From Fratercula arctica (Eukaryota; Chordata; Aves; Charadriiformes; Alcidae): DNA of 64,000 nucleotides. The DNA is taken from contig CANTUZ010000003.1 of the NCBI GenBank assembly GCA_947846985.1, positions 97,548,704 to 97,612,703 of the forward strand, written 5' to 3'. Positions 1 through 12,090 of this stretch are shown piece after piece. The notes beneath the pieces were generated by a model. The model saw only the letters and a list, made by a program, of their open reading frames with translations, did no database searches and had not been told where the DNA came from. The position numbers were made by a program, and so were the translations under genes. Numbering within the stretch: the stretch's first letter is position 1; every line of letters begins with the position of its first letter.

Positions 1-362
1 TCCTACAGAAGAATCCATGCATTAATGCATCAGTTTGAAATTCATTTAAGCCAATGGAAAAGCTCTTTTGAATTCCCTGATAATCATACAGAATTGAAAA
101 ATTGAGCCTTTTGCCTGATTTCACAAAGTCAAGAGTACCCTCTGCTGGTGACACTTGTGCAGTGCATCTCTAGTGGCAGCACCACAGACACTATAGGAGG
201 CATCATTGGAGTAGGGTTACGTTTTTTAAATTCCTGTGCAACTGTTACACAAAATTATACATTGCAGCGAGTCCCGATTAATTATTTTTATTGTACATTC
301 GTTGTTACTTTAATATCTGATTTGTATCCAAGGAAGAATCTGTCTATTTTGCATGAGTAAAT

Positions 363-590
363 AGAGGCACAGAATCATAGACTAGCTTAGACTGGGGGAA
401 CCTCAGGAGATGTAGTTCAGCCCCTGCTTAAAGCAGTGTCAGGGCCTTGTTTGGCTGAATTCTGAACTTTCCTGAGGATGTGGTGATTTCACAGCTGCTC
501 TGGGAGAGTTTTCTGATGTTTGACTACGCTTTAGCAACAGGACTTTTCCTCATGTTTAGTTGTACTTTCCTTGCTGCAGCTTGCTTTTCC
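363..590 (-). mobile_element. Old CR1 LINE 3'-end fragment (antisense)
   Basis: Read on the + strand, this begins cagaatcatagactagctta and continues with a 'cctcaggagatgtagttcagcccctgc' type segment (interrupted here at a few bases). It ends near cttttcctcatgtttagttg. This is the reverse complement of a typical CR1 3' end, whose terminal ATTCTGTGATTCT-like motif is the agaatcatag seen here. It is strongly diverged, so probably old. The borders are approximate. Confidence 0.7.
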
Positions 591-712
591 TGGGTGAGGA
601 GGTTAGGTTTAAATGCTTGTGTTTGTTACATTACTTTTATGATTCCTAAATTCTGGAAATGTGTGCATGTTTTAATTTTCATTTCCTTTTGTAAAATTTA
701 TCTCCTTTAAAG

Positions 713-808
713 GCCTATAGAGCTGCAATGCAGACACAATGGAGCTGGATTCTTCAGCTCTGTCACTGTGTTGAACAACATTTGAGAGAAAATGCTGCAT
801 ATTTTGAG
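713..808 (+). CDS. DST: DST exon: plakin domain, spectrin repeat before SH3
   Basis: Phase 0 to 0, 32 codons, starting [17 protein letters not shown] and ending ENAAYFE. Acceptor ..cctttaaag, donor GAG|gtaaga. The [18 protein letters not shown] pattern is the plakin-domain spectrin repeat shared with plectin and MACF1. The preceding exon lies outside the window. Confidence 0.95.
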
Positions 809-2102
809 GTAAGAATGTGACATTTTTTAAGTTAGGACCATAGTAAAGAAGTTCCACTGAAAGTGCTAGTTGCTATCTCTCAGTAGTTGTAGAATTGATG
901 TGTGCCATGTGCAGTCGTTAGGTGATGAGCCACACTCCCACAGCGTTACCACACCTGCATTGTCTTCACTGCAGTTGTATCAGTTCACAGCAGATGAAAA
1001 TCTGGCCTAACGTTTTTCATAGTGCTGCAGCCGCAAGTAGAGACTCTGAGAATGAAGCCATGTTCTCTCCTTGTCATACACAACTGCTGGCAGTACAGCT
1101 TTTGTGGATGATGTAGGGGGGATGGTGGTTAATGAGGGCCAAGGTATAACATATTCTAGGTGATTTTTCCAGGACTACTCAAATATAAATGGAATGTACA
1201 GCATGGATAATAAATGGAGCAGAGAACACTTTGACAGCAGACACGTCCAATGAAACACCTTTCTGACTATTGCTCATTTACATACTTGGCAAATGATGCA
1301 GTAGTCAATTACATGCATGATGATCGAAGATTTAAGAGCTTTTTGTTTTTTAAAGAAAAGACTACTCTTTTTTTATATTTCAATTATAGAGATTAGTCCT
1401 TGGTGTCTTCTAGGTTGGTTGGGTGGTTGAAGAGGAAGGGAGTGATGCTGGGATGGGATACATTTAGACTGAGAAGGGTGAGACCCCAACGTTAGGAAAT
1501 GGACACTGGAGAAGAAGTAGTTGAGTAATTTGGGCTCCTAGTGGCTGGGGGAAGAAATAAGCATTCTGGATTTGAGAAATGAGGTTTCAGGGACAGAATG
1601 GAGGGAGAATTATCACAGGACATTTCCCTTCTCAATTGTGCTTAACCAGGACCCTAGTTCAGATTTGCAGATGCCCACGCAGAACTGCCAAGTGTGGCAG
1701 CTCACTTCGCCTCCTGCACAAAATGTTTGCTCCAGTGCGCTTGCTGAAGTTTGCAGCTAGTTTGCTACGGTTTTGTTGGCTTTGGCTGTTCTTTATATAT
1801 GAAAGTAATCATAATTCCAAGGGAAGCAAGAATCACTTCAGAAAATGTTTCCATATCAGGAACAGTAATTAACTAAAGTTCAATAACTGCTGAATTCATT
1901 TTGCATGTAAATAGCACTGAGAATAACTGATGTTACAACATGTGGTTTCTTGAACAGTACATTTAGACATGAGATCAAGAATAGTGTTGTGTGATACAGT
2001 GGTCGCTTCAAGCTACTAGAAAAGATTATTTTTAAAAAGCACTTCAAGAAAACTTCATAGTGTAACTGTTTAAAAATAACCCAGATATTTATCTCATCCT
2101 AG
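809..2102 (+). other. DST: Intron
   Basis: AT-rich intron of 1.29 kb with short unspliced open frames only. I see no repeat family or conserved-looking element in it. Confidence 0.8.
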
Positions 2103-2228
2103 TTTTTCAGTGATGCCAAAGAAGCCATGGAATATTTAAAGAATTTGAAAGATACCATATACCGAAAATACAGTTGTGATAGATCAAGCAGCCTTCATAG
2201 GCTGGAAGACCTTGTCCAAGAGTCTATG
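2103..2228 (+). CDS. DST: DST exon: plakin domain
   Basis: 42 codons, phase 0 to 0, beginning [18 protein letters not shown] and containing [18 protein letters not shown]. Acceptor catcctag, donor ATG|gtaaga. The YSCDRS..RLEDL signature is diagnostic of the plakin-domain repeat just before the SH3 domain. Confidence 0.96.
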
Positions 2229-2630
2229 GTAAGAATTCAAGGATCCTATTAACATGAGTTACAATTGAACAAGAAGTGTGTAGATTTTAGTTGGATATAA
2301 AAAAGGTGTGTTAAAATTATTCCTTTGGAGTGAAGGAATGCACAAAGATGATTTGTTTTTTAGAACTTATAATTAAATAATTGCATTTATCCATGTATAA
2401 TGACTGTTTTTCATAGCCTTAAAATACAGTTTTACTTATTTCTTCGTCTTTACAATATCAGATGTTGTGGGAAATCAGTGACTTCAGAAAGAAACTTTGT
2501 TCTTGTAAAATGTGTTACTTTTAAGGAACACAGTAAAATGAGTCAGGAAAAGAAAAGCTTAACAGGATCAAAGAAGCAGCACTGTATTCTGGCCATCTCT
2601 TACGATGTGTTTTTTTCTTAACTGTTTTAG

Positions 2631-2783
2631 GAAGAAAAAGAACAACTCTTGCAGTATAAGAGCACAGTAGCAGGCCTTGTGGGGAGAGCAAAGGCAATAA
2701 TTCAGCTGAAGCCAAGGAACCCTGACTGTATACTCAAAACATCCATCCCAATTAAAGCCATCTGTGACTATAGACAAATTGAG
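2631..2783 (+). CDS. DST: DST exon: plakin domain, start of SH3
   Basis: 51 codons, phase 0 to 0, [21 protein letters not shown] followed by the conserved [10 protein letters not shown] and AICDYRQIE. The last stretch enters the SH3 domain, where plakins have the C-D-Y/F-x-Q motif in place of a classical ALYDY. Acceptor ctgttttag, donor GAG|gttaga. Confidence 0.96.
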
Positions 2784-3039
2784 GTTAGAAACTTGAATTT
2801 CCTCAAATCAATTACAGTGAGAATTCAACTAAAGTTTCATTAATTACCATGTTTCTGGAGAACGCTAGGCTCTAAATTTCTTCCACCCTAGTAAACAAGA
2901 GCAAATCCTTGTGTTGAACATTGGTTTTGTTGTTCTTATTTTTGTTGCTTATTTGTTAACACCATTTGCAGAAGTGCTTTGTAAAAGGATTTTGTAATGC
3001 TTAGCTCATTAAATTATTCTGCTTTTCTGTTAATACTAG

Positions 3040-3194
3040 ATAACTATTTACAAAGATGATGAGTGTGTATTAGCAAACAACTCCCATCGTGCTAAATGGA
3101 AAGTCATTAGCCCAAGCGGTAATGAGGCCATGGTTCCATCTGTATGCTTTACAGTTCCTCCACCAAACAAAGAAGCAATAGATACAGCCAACAG
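3040..3194 (+). CDS. DST: DST exon: SH3 domain of the plakin region
   Basis: Phase 0 to 2. Encodes [20 protein letters not shown], then [22 protein letters not shown]. The pattern of acidic DDE, W-K-V, and V-P-S-x-C-F is the spectraplakin SH3 fold. In the family this domain packs against a neighbouring spectrin repeat and its canonical proline-binding surface is degenerate. Acceptor taatactag, donor AG|gtaggg. Confidence 0.96.
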
Positions 3195-3330
3195 GTAGGG
3201 ACAAAACAAAGCCACCCATTTTCTTTTAAAATTCATTTATGTGAAGCTTGGGTTAAAATACCATCTAACTTTTTTTTTTCCCTTTTCACGTGTTACTTTG
3301 ATCTAAAGTTGGAGTCTTTTTATGTTTCAG

Positions 3331-3457
3331 GATTGAACAGCAATTTCAGAATGTTCTGGCCCTTTGGCATGAGTCACATCTAAATATGAAGAGCGTGGTG
3401 TCCTGGCATTACCTGACAAATGAAATTGAAGCTGTTCGAGCTGGCAATGTTGCCTCG
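3331..3457 (+). CDS. DST: DST exon: plakin domain after SH3
   Basis: Phase 2 to 0. Completes an Arg codon, then [42 protein letters not shown]. The LWHxxHxxMKSxxSW helix is the repeat immediately after SH3 in plakins. Acceptor atgtttcag, donor TCG|gtatgt. Confidence 0.96.
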
Positions 3458-4622
3458 GTATGTGCTATGACTAGCAAGGGCCTCCTAGCCATTTGCTGGG
3501 AAGTCATGGGCTATACTTCCCAGAAATACTGTATAATCAACAGTTTGCAGTAATCCTCATCTTCCTTGTGGGAATAGCTGGCAGGGGCCACGCTGGTTAC
3601 CACTGTGTAGTGTTCTACCTTGATCTCAGTAGCCTTTACACAGATGCATTTGGAAGGAGCAGAGAGGTTGTATAACGAAAACTACCTGTAGCCTTATTGC
3701 ACTAATCTCTCTAGTCTCCTGTTGTCAGCAGAGAGACAGGATCTCTCGAAAGCGGTTGAACAGTGACTAAAGCTGAATTTTGTTCTGGGAGAGTCTACAT
3801 TGCTGCATTTATGTTGAAGATATCTGGGGAGATTTGCTTCATTAGGCTAAGGTTAATCTTTATGAAACCCCCCATTATTTTCTTCTGACTGCAACTTCTT
3901 AACTAACAACAGAACAACTGTGAAGCGACAGTCTTTCAAGCTGAAGGCAGCTGAACACTCATTCCTCTGTAATGCATTTTTTCATTCTTTTACATGTCTG
4001 TAACTGGAAATGTTAAATAGCTAATTAGGATCAATTTGTCAGAAATGAAATAGTGATACAGATCAAAATACTATTCTGTCTGGCTATAACAGAGTATGAG
4101 ATCACTGAGTTACACAATGTTAGATGTATAGCAAAACAGTACTTAATAAACACACAGTTTATTGTACAACATTGGCATATATCTGTCTGCAAGCTGTTGC
4201 AATAATATTTGGAATACCCAAAAGGACATTTTCACTCCTAATTTCCTACTGTTGCTGTTGAAAAGAAGGAATCTGAGATAATTCTTTTAAGTGTCCTTAC
4301 TTCTATGACTCTTACTGGCTTCCTGTTTGTTGCTACGTGGCATTAGATGGAGAAAACGTCTGATACAGGATTGTCTTAACGCAGCCCATTACTGGTGTTA
4401 AAGATGAAAAAGGATTTTATTGTGAGTCTAACCTGTCAGCTGTTGTGTTGCTACCTGTCAAGTGGGCTGCAGCTGAGGAGCAGCAAGCTTTCAGGACCTC
4501 GATTCTTTGACTTTTTCATTTTAGTAATTGGTCAACATTGCTTTTTGATGAAAATCGTTACAGGGAACTGTGTGGGTGATGCATCATTGCTGACCGTGCC
4601 TTGGATTTATAATCTGTTGCAG
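3458..4622 (+). other. DST: Intron
   Basis: 1.17 kb of AT-rich intron sequence. An open frame covering its last part runs into the next exon only by chance. I see no repeat. Confidence 0.8.
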
Positions 4623-4806
4623 ATAAAGACGATGTTGCCGGGTGAACATCAGCAGGTTCTAAGCAATTTGCAGTCCCGCTTTGATGATTTCGTGGAAGAT
4701 AGCCAGGAGTCCAAAATCTTTACAAGCTCCGATACAGCACAGCTAGAAAGGGAAGTTAACGTTTGCAAGCAATACTATCAAGAGCTTCTGAAATCTGCAG
4801 AAAGAG
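4623..4806 (+). CDS. DST: DST exon: plakin domain
   Basis: Phase 0 to 1. Starts [20 protein letters not shown] and includes [20 protein letters not shown]. Acceptor ctgttgcag, donor G|gtaaaa. Nearly word for word as in human DST from memory. Confidence 0.96.
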
Positions 4807-5791
4807 GTAAAACTTTGCTGAGAAAAGTAAAAGGATGCCCTCATGAGAGAGACTGTAGTTCTTGATAAAACTTCTCTCTCTGAATTACAAGCTTTAGTGA
4901 GTTATGTATTTTATCATATTGATATTACTAATGCTCCAGTTCTTCCAAACCGTTAAGAGTGTCATCATTTTAACAATGTGCACAATTACACTGCACAGAA
5001 GCTCTAAGGTTTTGTAACTTTGTATATTAAGCTGTGTAGAAATACTGATGTGTTACTATACAGAGCGCTACAAAAAAATTTACACCCAAGATTTCTGTGC
5101 GCTGCAGCTCACTGTTTAGTTGGTTTTGAATGTTGGAAATGCAACCTGATTACTTTGTTGAGTTTGTGACACAATTAGAACTTTTTTCACACTGTTAAGG
5201 CCAGAAAAGCGTCCTATATATTTTCCTAGTTCCACAGAATGCTGTAGTTACTGCTCTCTTAGCTCTGTTTTTAAATACAATAAGAACAGAAAGCTTAAAA
5301 TACCTGCTCTGATTTACAGTCAAGTAGCTCATGACTTAAAGAAATACAGTAGTGCAAACTTATTACTGCATTAGCATAGTTCTCTGTACTTAAGGAAAGA
5401 TGTGTTACCCTGTGCAACTGAAAGAGAGGATTTAAAAAAATAAAAAAAAAACCCTGGAGATTTACTGTAGTATAGTGCCTGATACCATCTGACTGAAAAG
5501 TCAGTCACCGAGTTTAGCAGTGTCTGTGTAAGGGGTGATGCTTGTGCCTGGAATGGATGGTCAACGATGTATGCTAACTTTTCACTTGTGAGGAGGTGAT
5601 CTAATAATAGCTAAAATTTAAGGGTTCCTAAAATTTGCCTTATAGCCAAAATTCAAGTGGAAACTGATGGGATTTCAGCCAGTCATGATAAGACCTGTAG
5701 AATGGTGACTTTATAAAGTGTTTCATAGGAAGACATGGTGGAAATGACATGATGGCTTTGTTTGCAACATGTGCCTTGTTTCTTTCAACAG
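4807..5791 (+). other. DST: Intron
   Basis: Intron of 985 bp with A-rich runs near 5435-5450. No gene or repeat family recognised. Confidence 0.75.
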
Positions 5792-5949
5792 AGGAGCAGG
5801 AAGAATCTATTTACAATCTGTACATCTCCGAAGTTAGAAATATCAGACTTCAGCTGGAGAGTTGTGAGGAGCGGTTAATACGGCAGATCCGAACCCCAAT
5901 GGAAAGGGATGATCCTGAGGAAAGTGTGCCTAGGATTTCAGAACAAGAG
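5792..5949 (+). CDS. DST: DST exon: plakin domain
   Basis: Phase 1 to 0. Encodes [41 protein letters not shown] and RISEQE. Acceptor tttcaacag, donor GAG|gtgaga. Confidence 0.96.
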
Positions 5950-6274
5950 GTGAGACTTTGAGAAAGACTGTTTTACCTTGGAAAAGAGTTTTAAGACAAA
6001 TATATCCAGACGTTTTGAGTGTAGCCAGGAAAGTTTGCAGTGCACCTTGAAAAGACAAGAGTCAAAGATTGACCTTGTGTTTGTGAGAGAAAAGATGCTA
6101 ATAAACGGTGACTCTGTTAGTTTCCCTCTTGCGCATATGTTCCTTTTAAAATTTTTTTAATGGTGTCATCATGAAACAAGCAGAGGAGAGCAGACCTGTA
6201 CTGATAACGATATTTAGAGTATACGTGAGCTTGATGTAGGATAAACACACTGTCAATCACTTTTCATTTTACAG

Positions 6275-6453
6275 AAACTGAAGGAAGAACTGGATCGACT
6301 GAAGGATGACCTGAGAGTCATCACAGACAAATGCGAAGAGTTTTTCAGTCAAGCTGCTGGTTCACCTTCAGTCCCTACTCTGCGCTCTGAACTCAATGTT
6401 GTTATTCAGAACATGAACCAAGTTTATTCCATGTCTTCCATTTACATAGATAA
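6275..6453 (+). CDS. DST: DST exon: plakin domain
   Basis: Phase 0 to 2. [40 protein letters not shown] and [12 protein letters not shown]. Acceptor attttacag, donor AA|gtatgt. Confidence 0.96.
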
Positions 6454-6683
6454 GTATGTAATAGCACATCTCCCATCACATGTGTTTTAGTTTACTGTTT
6501 TCTCATAAAAATAAATTAAATATAAAGATGTTAGTATGAATAATACTGATAAAGGAAAAGGGAGTTTAACATATTTTCAACATTGTGTAAAGGGGTACCC
6601 TGTGACATGAAAAGGCTGAAAAACACAAGTGTCATGAGTGTTATCATTGATGGTTCAATTAACAGGAGATAACTGTTTTTCAG

Positions 6684-6822
6684 ATTAAAAACTGTAAATT
6701 TGGTGCTGAAGAACACCCAAGATGCAGAAGCGTTAGTAAAACGCTATGAAACTAAATTGTGTGAAGAAGAGGCAGTAACAGCTGACAAAAACAATATTGA
6801 AAATCTGATGGGTACATTAAAG
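6684..6822 (+). CDS. DST: DST exon: plakin domain
   Basis: Phase 2 to 0. [47 protein letters not shown]. Acceptor tttttcag, donor AAG|gtaaga. Confidence 0.96.
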
Positions 6823-7641
6823 GTAAGAGTTGGCTGGTACCTTTTCATGGGCAAATCAAAAAATAACAGGAAAATAGGATCTGTCTTACAGCGCCTGTTT
6901 TGGTTATGCTGTGCTGTAGAGCATATCAAAAGTTAGCTTGTGTATTTGGAGGAAAGTCTGTATTAGGATTGGCATCTCAGAAAGAAATGACAGCTTTGGA
7001 GCATTAGGAATTGGATAGTTTGCATGCTCATTGCTGCCGTTAGGAAATGCCTTGCAGTGTCTGAACTTCCAAGGCACTTGTTAATGGTGCAGTAAGATTT
7101 AATTTTTTTTGTCTCTTCAAAAAGTAACATATACTTGAGGTAACATAAATATGTTGATACATAAATGTGGCCACAATAACATTCCTGCTACTGCTATGGA
7201 ACATTATTACTCAGGGTTTCCTAGGAGGTTAGGCAGATATCTTTGGGAAAGGGTAAGATTGAAATTTATCATTTTTTATGTGCTTTATGTACCTCATTTT
7301 TCTATTGCAAATTATTAGTAATGCTTTTTTGTTAGATAGAATGATTGGCATCTACCTAAGGATTTTTTTTGAAAGCTGTCGTTTATAAGATGTGTTAATT
7401 TGCAGTCTCTGTTTTGATGTATGTGTTGTGGGTGATGCTGTTACTTAGAATTACTCTGCAGTTCATAGCTAATTAGTTGCTTCAAACCCATTCTGATGCC
7501 ATTCCAGTGTTTGAGCAAACGGAAGTAAAATATTAATTTAAATATTTTTCATTTATACATTTTACTCATGTAGAATACTCATTTATAAAATAGTGTCATG
7601 ATTTAGGAGTTATTTACAATTTATCATTTATCACGTACTAG

Positions 7642-7835
7642 CAATGGAGATCTGAAGTAGATGAGAAAAGACAAGTGTTCCATGCCTTAGAGGATGAACT
7701 GCAGAAGGCAAAGATGATCAGTGATCAGATGTTTAAAATGCACAAGGAACGTGATCTTGACTTTGACTGGCATAAAGAAAAAGTTGATCAGTTAGCCGAG
7801 AGGTGGCAAAACATTCATTCTCAAATTGAAAATAG
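7642..7835 (+). CDS. DST: DST exon: plakin domain
   Basis: Phase 0 to 2. [20 protein letters not shown], then [20 protein letters not shown] and [15 protein letters not shown]. The W..R..ER / W at repeat positions mark spectrin-type helices. Acceptor cgtactag, donor AG|gtttgt. Confidence 0.96.
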
Positions 7836-10112
7836 GTTTGTATAACTTTTTCTTATAATCTGTTCATATTTTATGCTGGTTTTGTTGTTTCTGAGGGAAA
7901 ATATTCAGAAATTAATTTTAAAATAGGTCAGAATATTTTTTCTGAACTATAGGTGAAAAGTGCCAATATCAAGGATTCTTACCTTTTCTGTGCTGTTGAC
8001 ATCATTGTCTTACTTTTCCACAGGAAATGTCTGTCACTATTGAGCACCAAAAGATTAACAAGATGCATAAACTTTATTTACTTACAACTTACTGAGACAC
8101 AGTAGAGATAAATTGCCTTTTTTCTTTCCAAAAAAAGCCTGCAGAAATGTCTTGCTGTCCTATGGAAATACCATCTGTTTCTCCACATGATTAGTTCTGA
8201 CAGGCTAAAGTGATGAGCGGATTCATCCCTTATGATTGGATTCATGTTGACTTGCTTTTAATGACTCAAGTCCTAAGTCTGGAAGTCCTTAGCTTCCATT
8301 GACTTCTGTGATAATTTTGTCACAATAACTTTTGGTGAAGTGCCAGTATTTTCTTGTGGTTTCCAACTGTTTTCATGCAGCCTCAATATCCAATTGAGAT
8401 GTTGATCTAAATTCAGCCCTTCAGTATTGCTGTCATTATTGCACTGGAGATTGTCACGGGTGTACAGATACGGCAGAACCACGCCTACCTGTAATGCTGA
8501 AGGAGATGTCCATGCATGACATTCCTGGAAATATTTTTTCCTTCAGTCTCTATAGTCCTGTTTCCTGGAAAGGAGACAGAACTACAGACTGAAGGAAAAA
8601 ATATGGTAAGTTAAGGAAGTCTGTACTATAAGAGCCTGAATTTATTTCCTTTCAGATCTACTTTATTTTGTCATTATAGCTAACCTGAACAGGAACATTA
8701 AAGATAGCGCTTTTCATGTAAAACTTCACACAACAACCTTTCACATTTTTGTCCTCTTATTTTAAGGGGCAAATATCCGTACAGGTGCAATACTGAAGTT
8801 ACTCGCTTAGAATTAACTAATTTAGTTGTGTCTACTTAACATTACTAGAAATTAAAAGGGAGATGGGCAAAAGCCGACTCACTTAAAGCTGACTACAGAA
8901 GGGCTAGCTTTAAATCCATCTCAGATTTTTCATCATCTGGTAGCGTGACAGAATTTAAATGATAAAACAGTAGTTTTATGAGGTACTGAAGGTCCTTATT
9001 TCTTCAGAGGACAAATATGAACCACATGCTCTCCTCACAGGGCCTTATCCTGACAGAATATGCTGAAAAATGACTGTTAATACATAATGACTTCTAGTGT
9101 AAATAGGACAGATTGTGGTAGTTGCAGCATTTAGCTGTAAACAAGCTGCTTTCTGCAAATGTTCACTCTGCTGCTTCCTAACAGCTTGACACTGATGATC
9201 ATTATACGAAAAGTATGTACAAATATTGGCTGCATTTATCATGATCCTTTCTCTTTTTCATGGTTATTAGCTTTAAAACATGTCTAAGTATGAAACCCGA
9301 GCAATATTGTTTCCTTTGCTTGCTCTTTTTCAGTCTCTTTTTGCCATTTTGAGAACAACACTAGTGCAATTCAAACTATTCATTCCAAGTCAGCCTATAA
9401 AAAATTGTTGAATAAGTATGTTTGTGCATAATCATGCAGTGTTTTGGATTAGTTGTGTTTGTATGATCTTTGAAGTATAAGGATCATGAAAGAAAAATTG
9501 TCAATATTCTCATCAATATGGAAACCACTTCCAAGAAATACACAGCACTCTTTTTTCAGGTCAAAACTGTGATTTAAAAATGGGCTGGCTTAACAGGATC
9601 AATTACTTTCACACATTAGAATATTTAAAAGCTTTGGTTTTGGTGTAACTCCTGTTGTTGCGTGGGAGGTACAGACTGTGGTAAACTGCTGCTTAACCTC
9701 CAGTACAGCTCTTTCCCTTCTTGATTCACATAAGTCATATTTGAAATACTCTCCTTTCTTATAACGGAATTAATTGCTGTTGCAGAGCCCTCCCTCTTGC
9801 TTGGGTATTTTGTGCTCATGGAGTTCAAGCAGTTTAGCTCACTAATGAGGGTTATATGCAGAATTTCATCTGTAGGAGGCTCTCTCCTGGGTGTCATCTA
9901 TGACAAATGAAAAGGTTTCTTTAAGCTGGGAATCTTGATGTTTGAGAAATTAATTTACTTTTTAGTTGGTGTTATTTTAGTATGTTTATAGTGTGAGCTA
10001 TAGCAGAGCTAAGGCATTCAAAGCCTTTAAAGCTGTATTTGGCTTAGTGTTGTACTTTTCATCTTTTATATTCATCTTCTCTCCTTTGGCATATCTTCTA
10101 AAATAAAATCAG
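7836..10112 (+). other. DST: Intron with an internal hairpin
   Basis: 2.28 kb intron. Apart from the inverted repeat at 8531-8604, listed separately, I see AT-rich unique-looking sequence with no recognisable repeat family. The short open frames on the minus strand have no plausible protein content. Confidence 0.75.
8531..8604. repeat. Long inverted repeat / hairpin in an intron
   Basis: The left arm begins atattttttccttcagtct (8531-8549). The right arm ends with its exact reverse complement (8586-8604), giving 19 perfect pairs. After a 2-nt bulge the stem continues with 11 strict matches out of 14, the mismatches including a G:U-type pair, and closes on a loop of about 5-7 nt around 8566-8571. 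Total stem is about 33 bp. It could be a pre-miRNA-like hairpin or the remnant of a small palindromic element, and the sequence alone does not decide. Confidence 0.85.
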
Positions 10113-10275
10113 GTTGCGTGACTTAGAAGGTATTAATAAATCTCTGAAGTATTACAAAGATGCTTACAATTCTTTGGACACATGGATTCAACAAGTGGAA
10201 GATACTCAGCGAAAGATTCAAGAAATCCATCCTGAAAATAGCAAAGCATTGGCTAAACAGCTGAACCAACATAAG
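10113..10275 (+). CDS. DST: DST exon: spectrin repeat at the end of the plakin domain
   Basis: Phase 2 to 0. [41 protein letters not shown], then [10 protein letters not shown]. The LDTWIQQVE helix is a typical spectrin helix A tryptophan. Acceptor aaaatcag, donor AAG|gtatga. Confidence 0.96.
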
Positions 10276-10952
10276 GTATGAAAGGGATCTCATTGTAGGA
10301 AAACACTGCTTTAATGACTGAAAAAGACTTAAAATATCTTTTGAACCCGGTCATATCAGTCTTATTTCTTGATAGGAAGTGCTTATGTCTCTCAGCCCTT
10401 ATTGTAAATTCCAAATATTCACCGGCTTTTATGTTTACAATGTAGCTAACATTGTTAATATATCGCTCACAGATTATAGCCATTTTATAGATTAGGTTGG
10501 TTTGGTCTTCAAATCTGCAAGAAGAGCAAAACCTTAGAGAGTGCTTACAATTCTGGACTCTCCTTATCACATCATTTTTTATTCAGTGCTGCTCTCGGTA
10601 GTTATGGACGTAGAAATATTTTCATGGATGCGGGGCTAAATTCAATAACTCTCTCCTGCAAGAAGGAAATGCAGCTTAAATAAGAGACAGAATAACAAAT
10701 TATATGCATGAAGTGGTATATTCCTAACTTCTTTTTAAGTTCACTCACCAGCTATTAAACCTGGCAGGGTTTTTCTACTACTTCTGTAAGCCTGACAAAG
10801 GCAGGACATGGGCTGGAGCACGTAGTTACTTGTACACACATGGAAATGAGCATATTATGTAAATGTCATGACGTTAGATAAAGTAGAATTGCTAATAATA
10901 ATAATCATAAAAGTCACTTTTAAGATGAAGATGTAGATTCGTATTTTAACAG

Positions 10953-11036
10953 GTGCTGGTTTCTGAGATTGAAATGAAACAAAGCAAAATAGATGAATGC
11001 CAGAAGTATGCAGAACAATACTCGGCTGCTGTGAAG
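10953..11036 (+). CDS. DST: DST exon: spectrin repeat
   Basis: 28 codons, phase 0 to 0. [28 protein letters not shown]. Acceptor ttttaacag, donor AAG|gtaata. Confidence 0.95.
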
Positions 11037-11126
11037 GTAATAAATAATGTTATACTTAGAATCCTTGTTTTTAGTCTCAGCATCATGTGGAATGCTGATC
11101 ATTTTGTGTATTTTCTCTTTTTACAG

Positions 11127-11234
11127 GACTACGAGTTGCAGACCATGACCTACAGAGCTATGGTTGACTCCCAACAAAAATCTCCAGTGAAACGCCGAAG
11201 AATGCAAAGCTCATCAGACTTCATTATTCAAGAG
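11127..11234 (+). CDS. DST: DST exon with basic cluster
   Basis: 36 codons, phase 0 to 0. [20 protein letters not shown] then [16 protein letters not shown]. The KSPVKRRRM stretch is a basic cluster of the kind that acts as a nuclear localisation signal. It is invariant against my memory of human DST. Acceptor tttttacag, donor GAG|gtaaat. Confidence 0.95.
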
Positions 11235-11939
11235 GTAAATGGATTTCTTACGTCAGGACAATATGGTTTTTTGAGTCTTTGCTTAAAACAGAGTAAACGC
11301 AAGAGTGGGATTTAGTAATGATGAAATAGGGTAATCCAAGCAAGATTTTTTTTTCTCTATATAGATTTATAGTGTGGTAAATATCCTATCGGTCATCATG
11401 CAGTATTTAGATAACAAGATGGTATATTGCTGCTGATGAACAAAAGTCCCCCAGATTATAAAAAACTATATGAGAAATGTACCTCAGTAAAACTGTTTAG
11501 AACTACAACTACCTCTGGGCTGGATCTTGATCAGAGTAAACAAGGGGAGCTTTTATCTTTGCTATAGTAAAACTTACTAGATCTGGACACTTGGACAGAT
11601 TATAAGGCAAATCAGTCTCATTTGGGTAGGAAAGAGAAATCTGTCTCCACGCTGTTAGAGAGAGGAATAGTGACTAGTACTGCTTGTCCCTCTAATAACC
11701 TGTTCTTACAGGGTGGGAAGAACCAAGTGACTGTGAAGTCAAAGCATTGTCATCTGTTTCTTCTCCTTATGGATCTCCTCATAGATCCTTAGGATTTGTT
11801 TGTGCAAGTGCATCCTGCTGATGGCATTCAGCTTCAGAATCAAAATTAGGACGGTGTATTCCACAATCAGGATTTTGGAATCAAAATAGGGATAGGTTCT
11901 AGAGTACTGTTTTTCACTTACTTGAAGGTTAACGGGAGT

Positions 11940-11991
11940 GTTTCCCTCTCTCTTCCCTCTCTCCCTCCTTCCCCTCCTTGTATCTCTGCAG
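11940..11991 (+). promoter_or_regulatory. Long polypyrimidine tract and acceptor of the splice-hub exon
   Basis: About 45 nt, almost all C and T (tccctctctcttccctctct and onward), end at gcag just before the exon at 11992. This is by far the longest pyrimidine tract before any exon in the window. The exon must be included in every isoform family, which fits a strong acceptor. Confidence 0.75.
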
Positions 11992-12090
11992 TTCATGGAT
12001 TTACGGACTCGTTATACTGCCTTAGTGACCCTGATGAGCCAATACATTAAGTTTGCAGGTGACTCTTTGAAAAGACTGGAAGAGGAAGAG
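11992..12090 (+). CDS. DST: DST exon: last common exon, splice hub
   Basis: 33 codons, phase 0 to 0. [33 protein letters not shown], donor GAG|gtaggt. In human DST the LEEEE end is followed by KSLEEEKKEH in long isoforms or by the rod in BPAG1e. Here both counterparts exist downstream (23410 and 16791), as does a third phase-0 exon (13721). This exon therefore feeds at least two and perhaps three branches. Confidence 0.96.

Noticed and set aside
4395..4622. Upstream part of the open frame that overlaps the exon at 4623
   Set aside because: The exon has a good acceptor at 4622 and the upstream part has no similarity to plakins; it is intron read in frame by chance.
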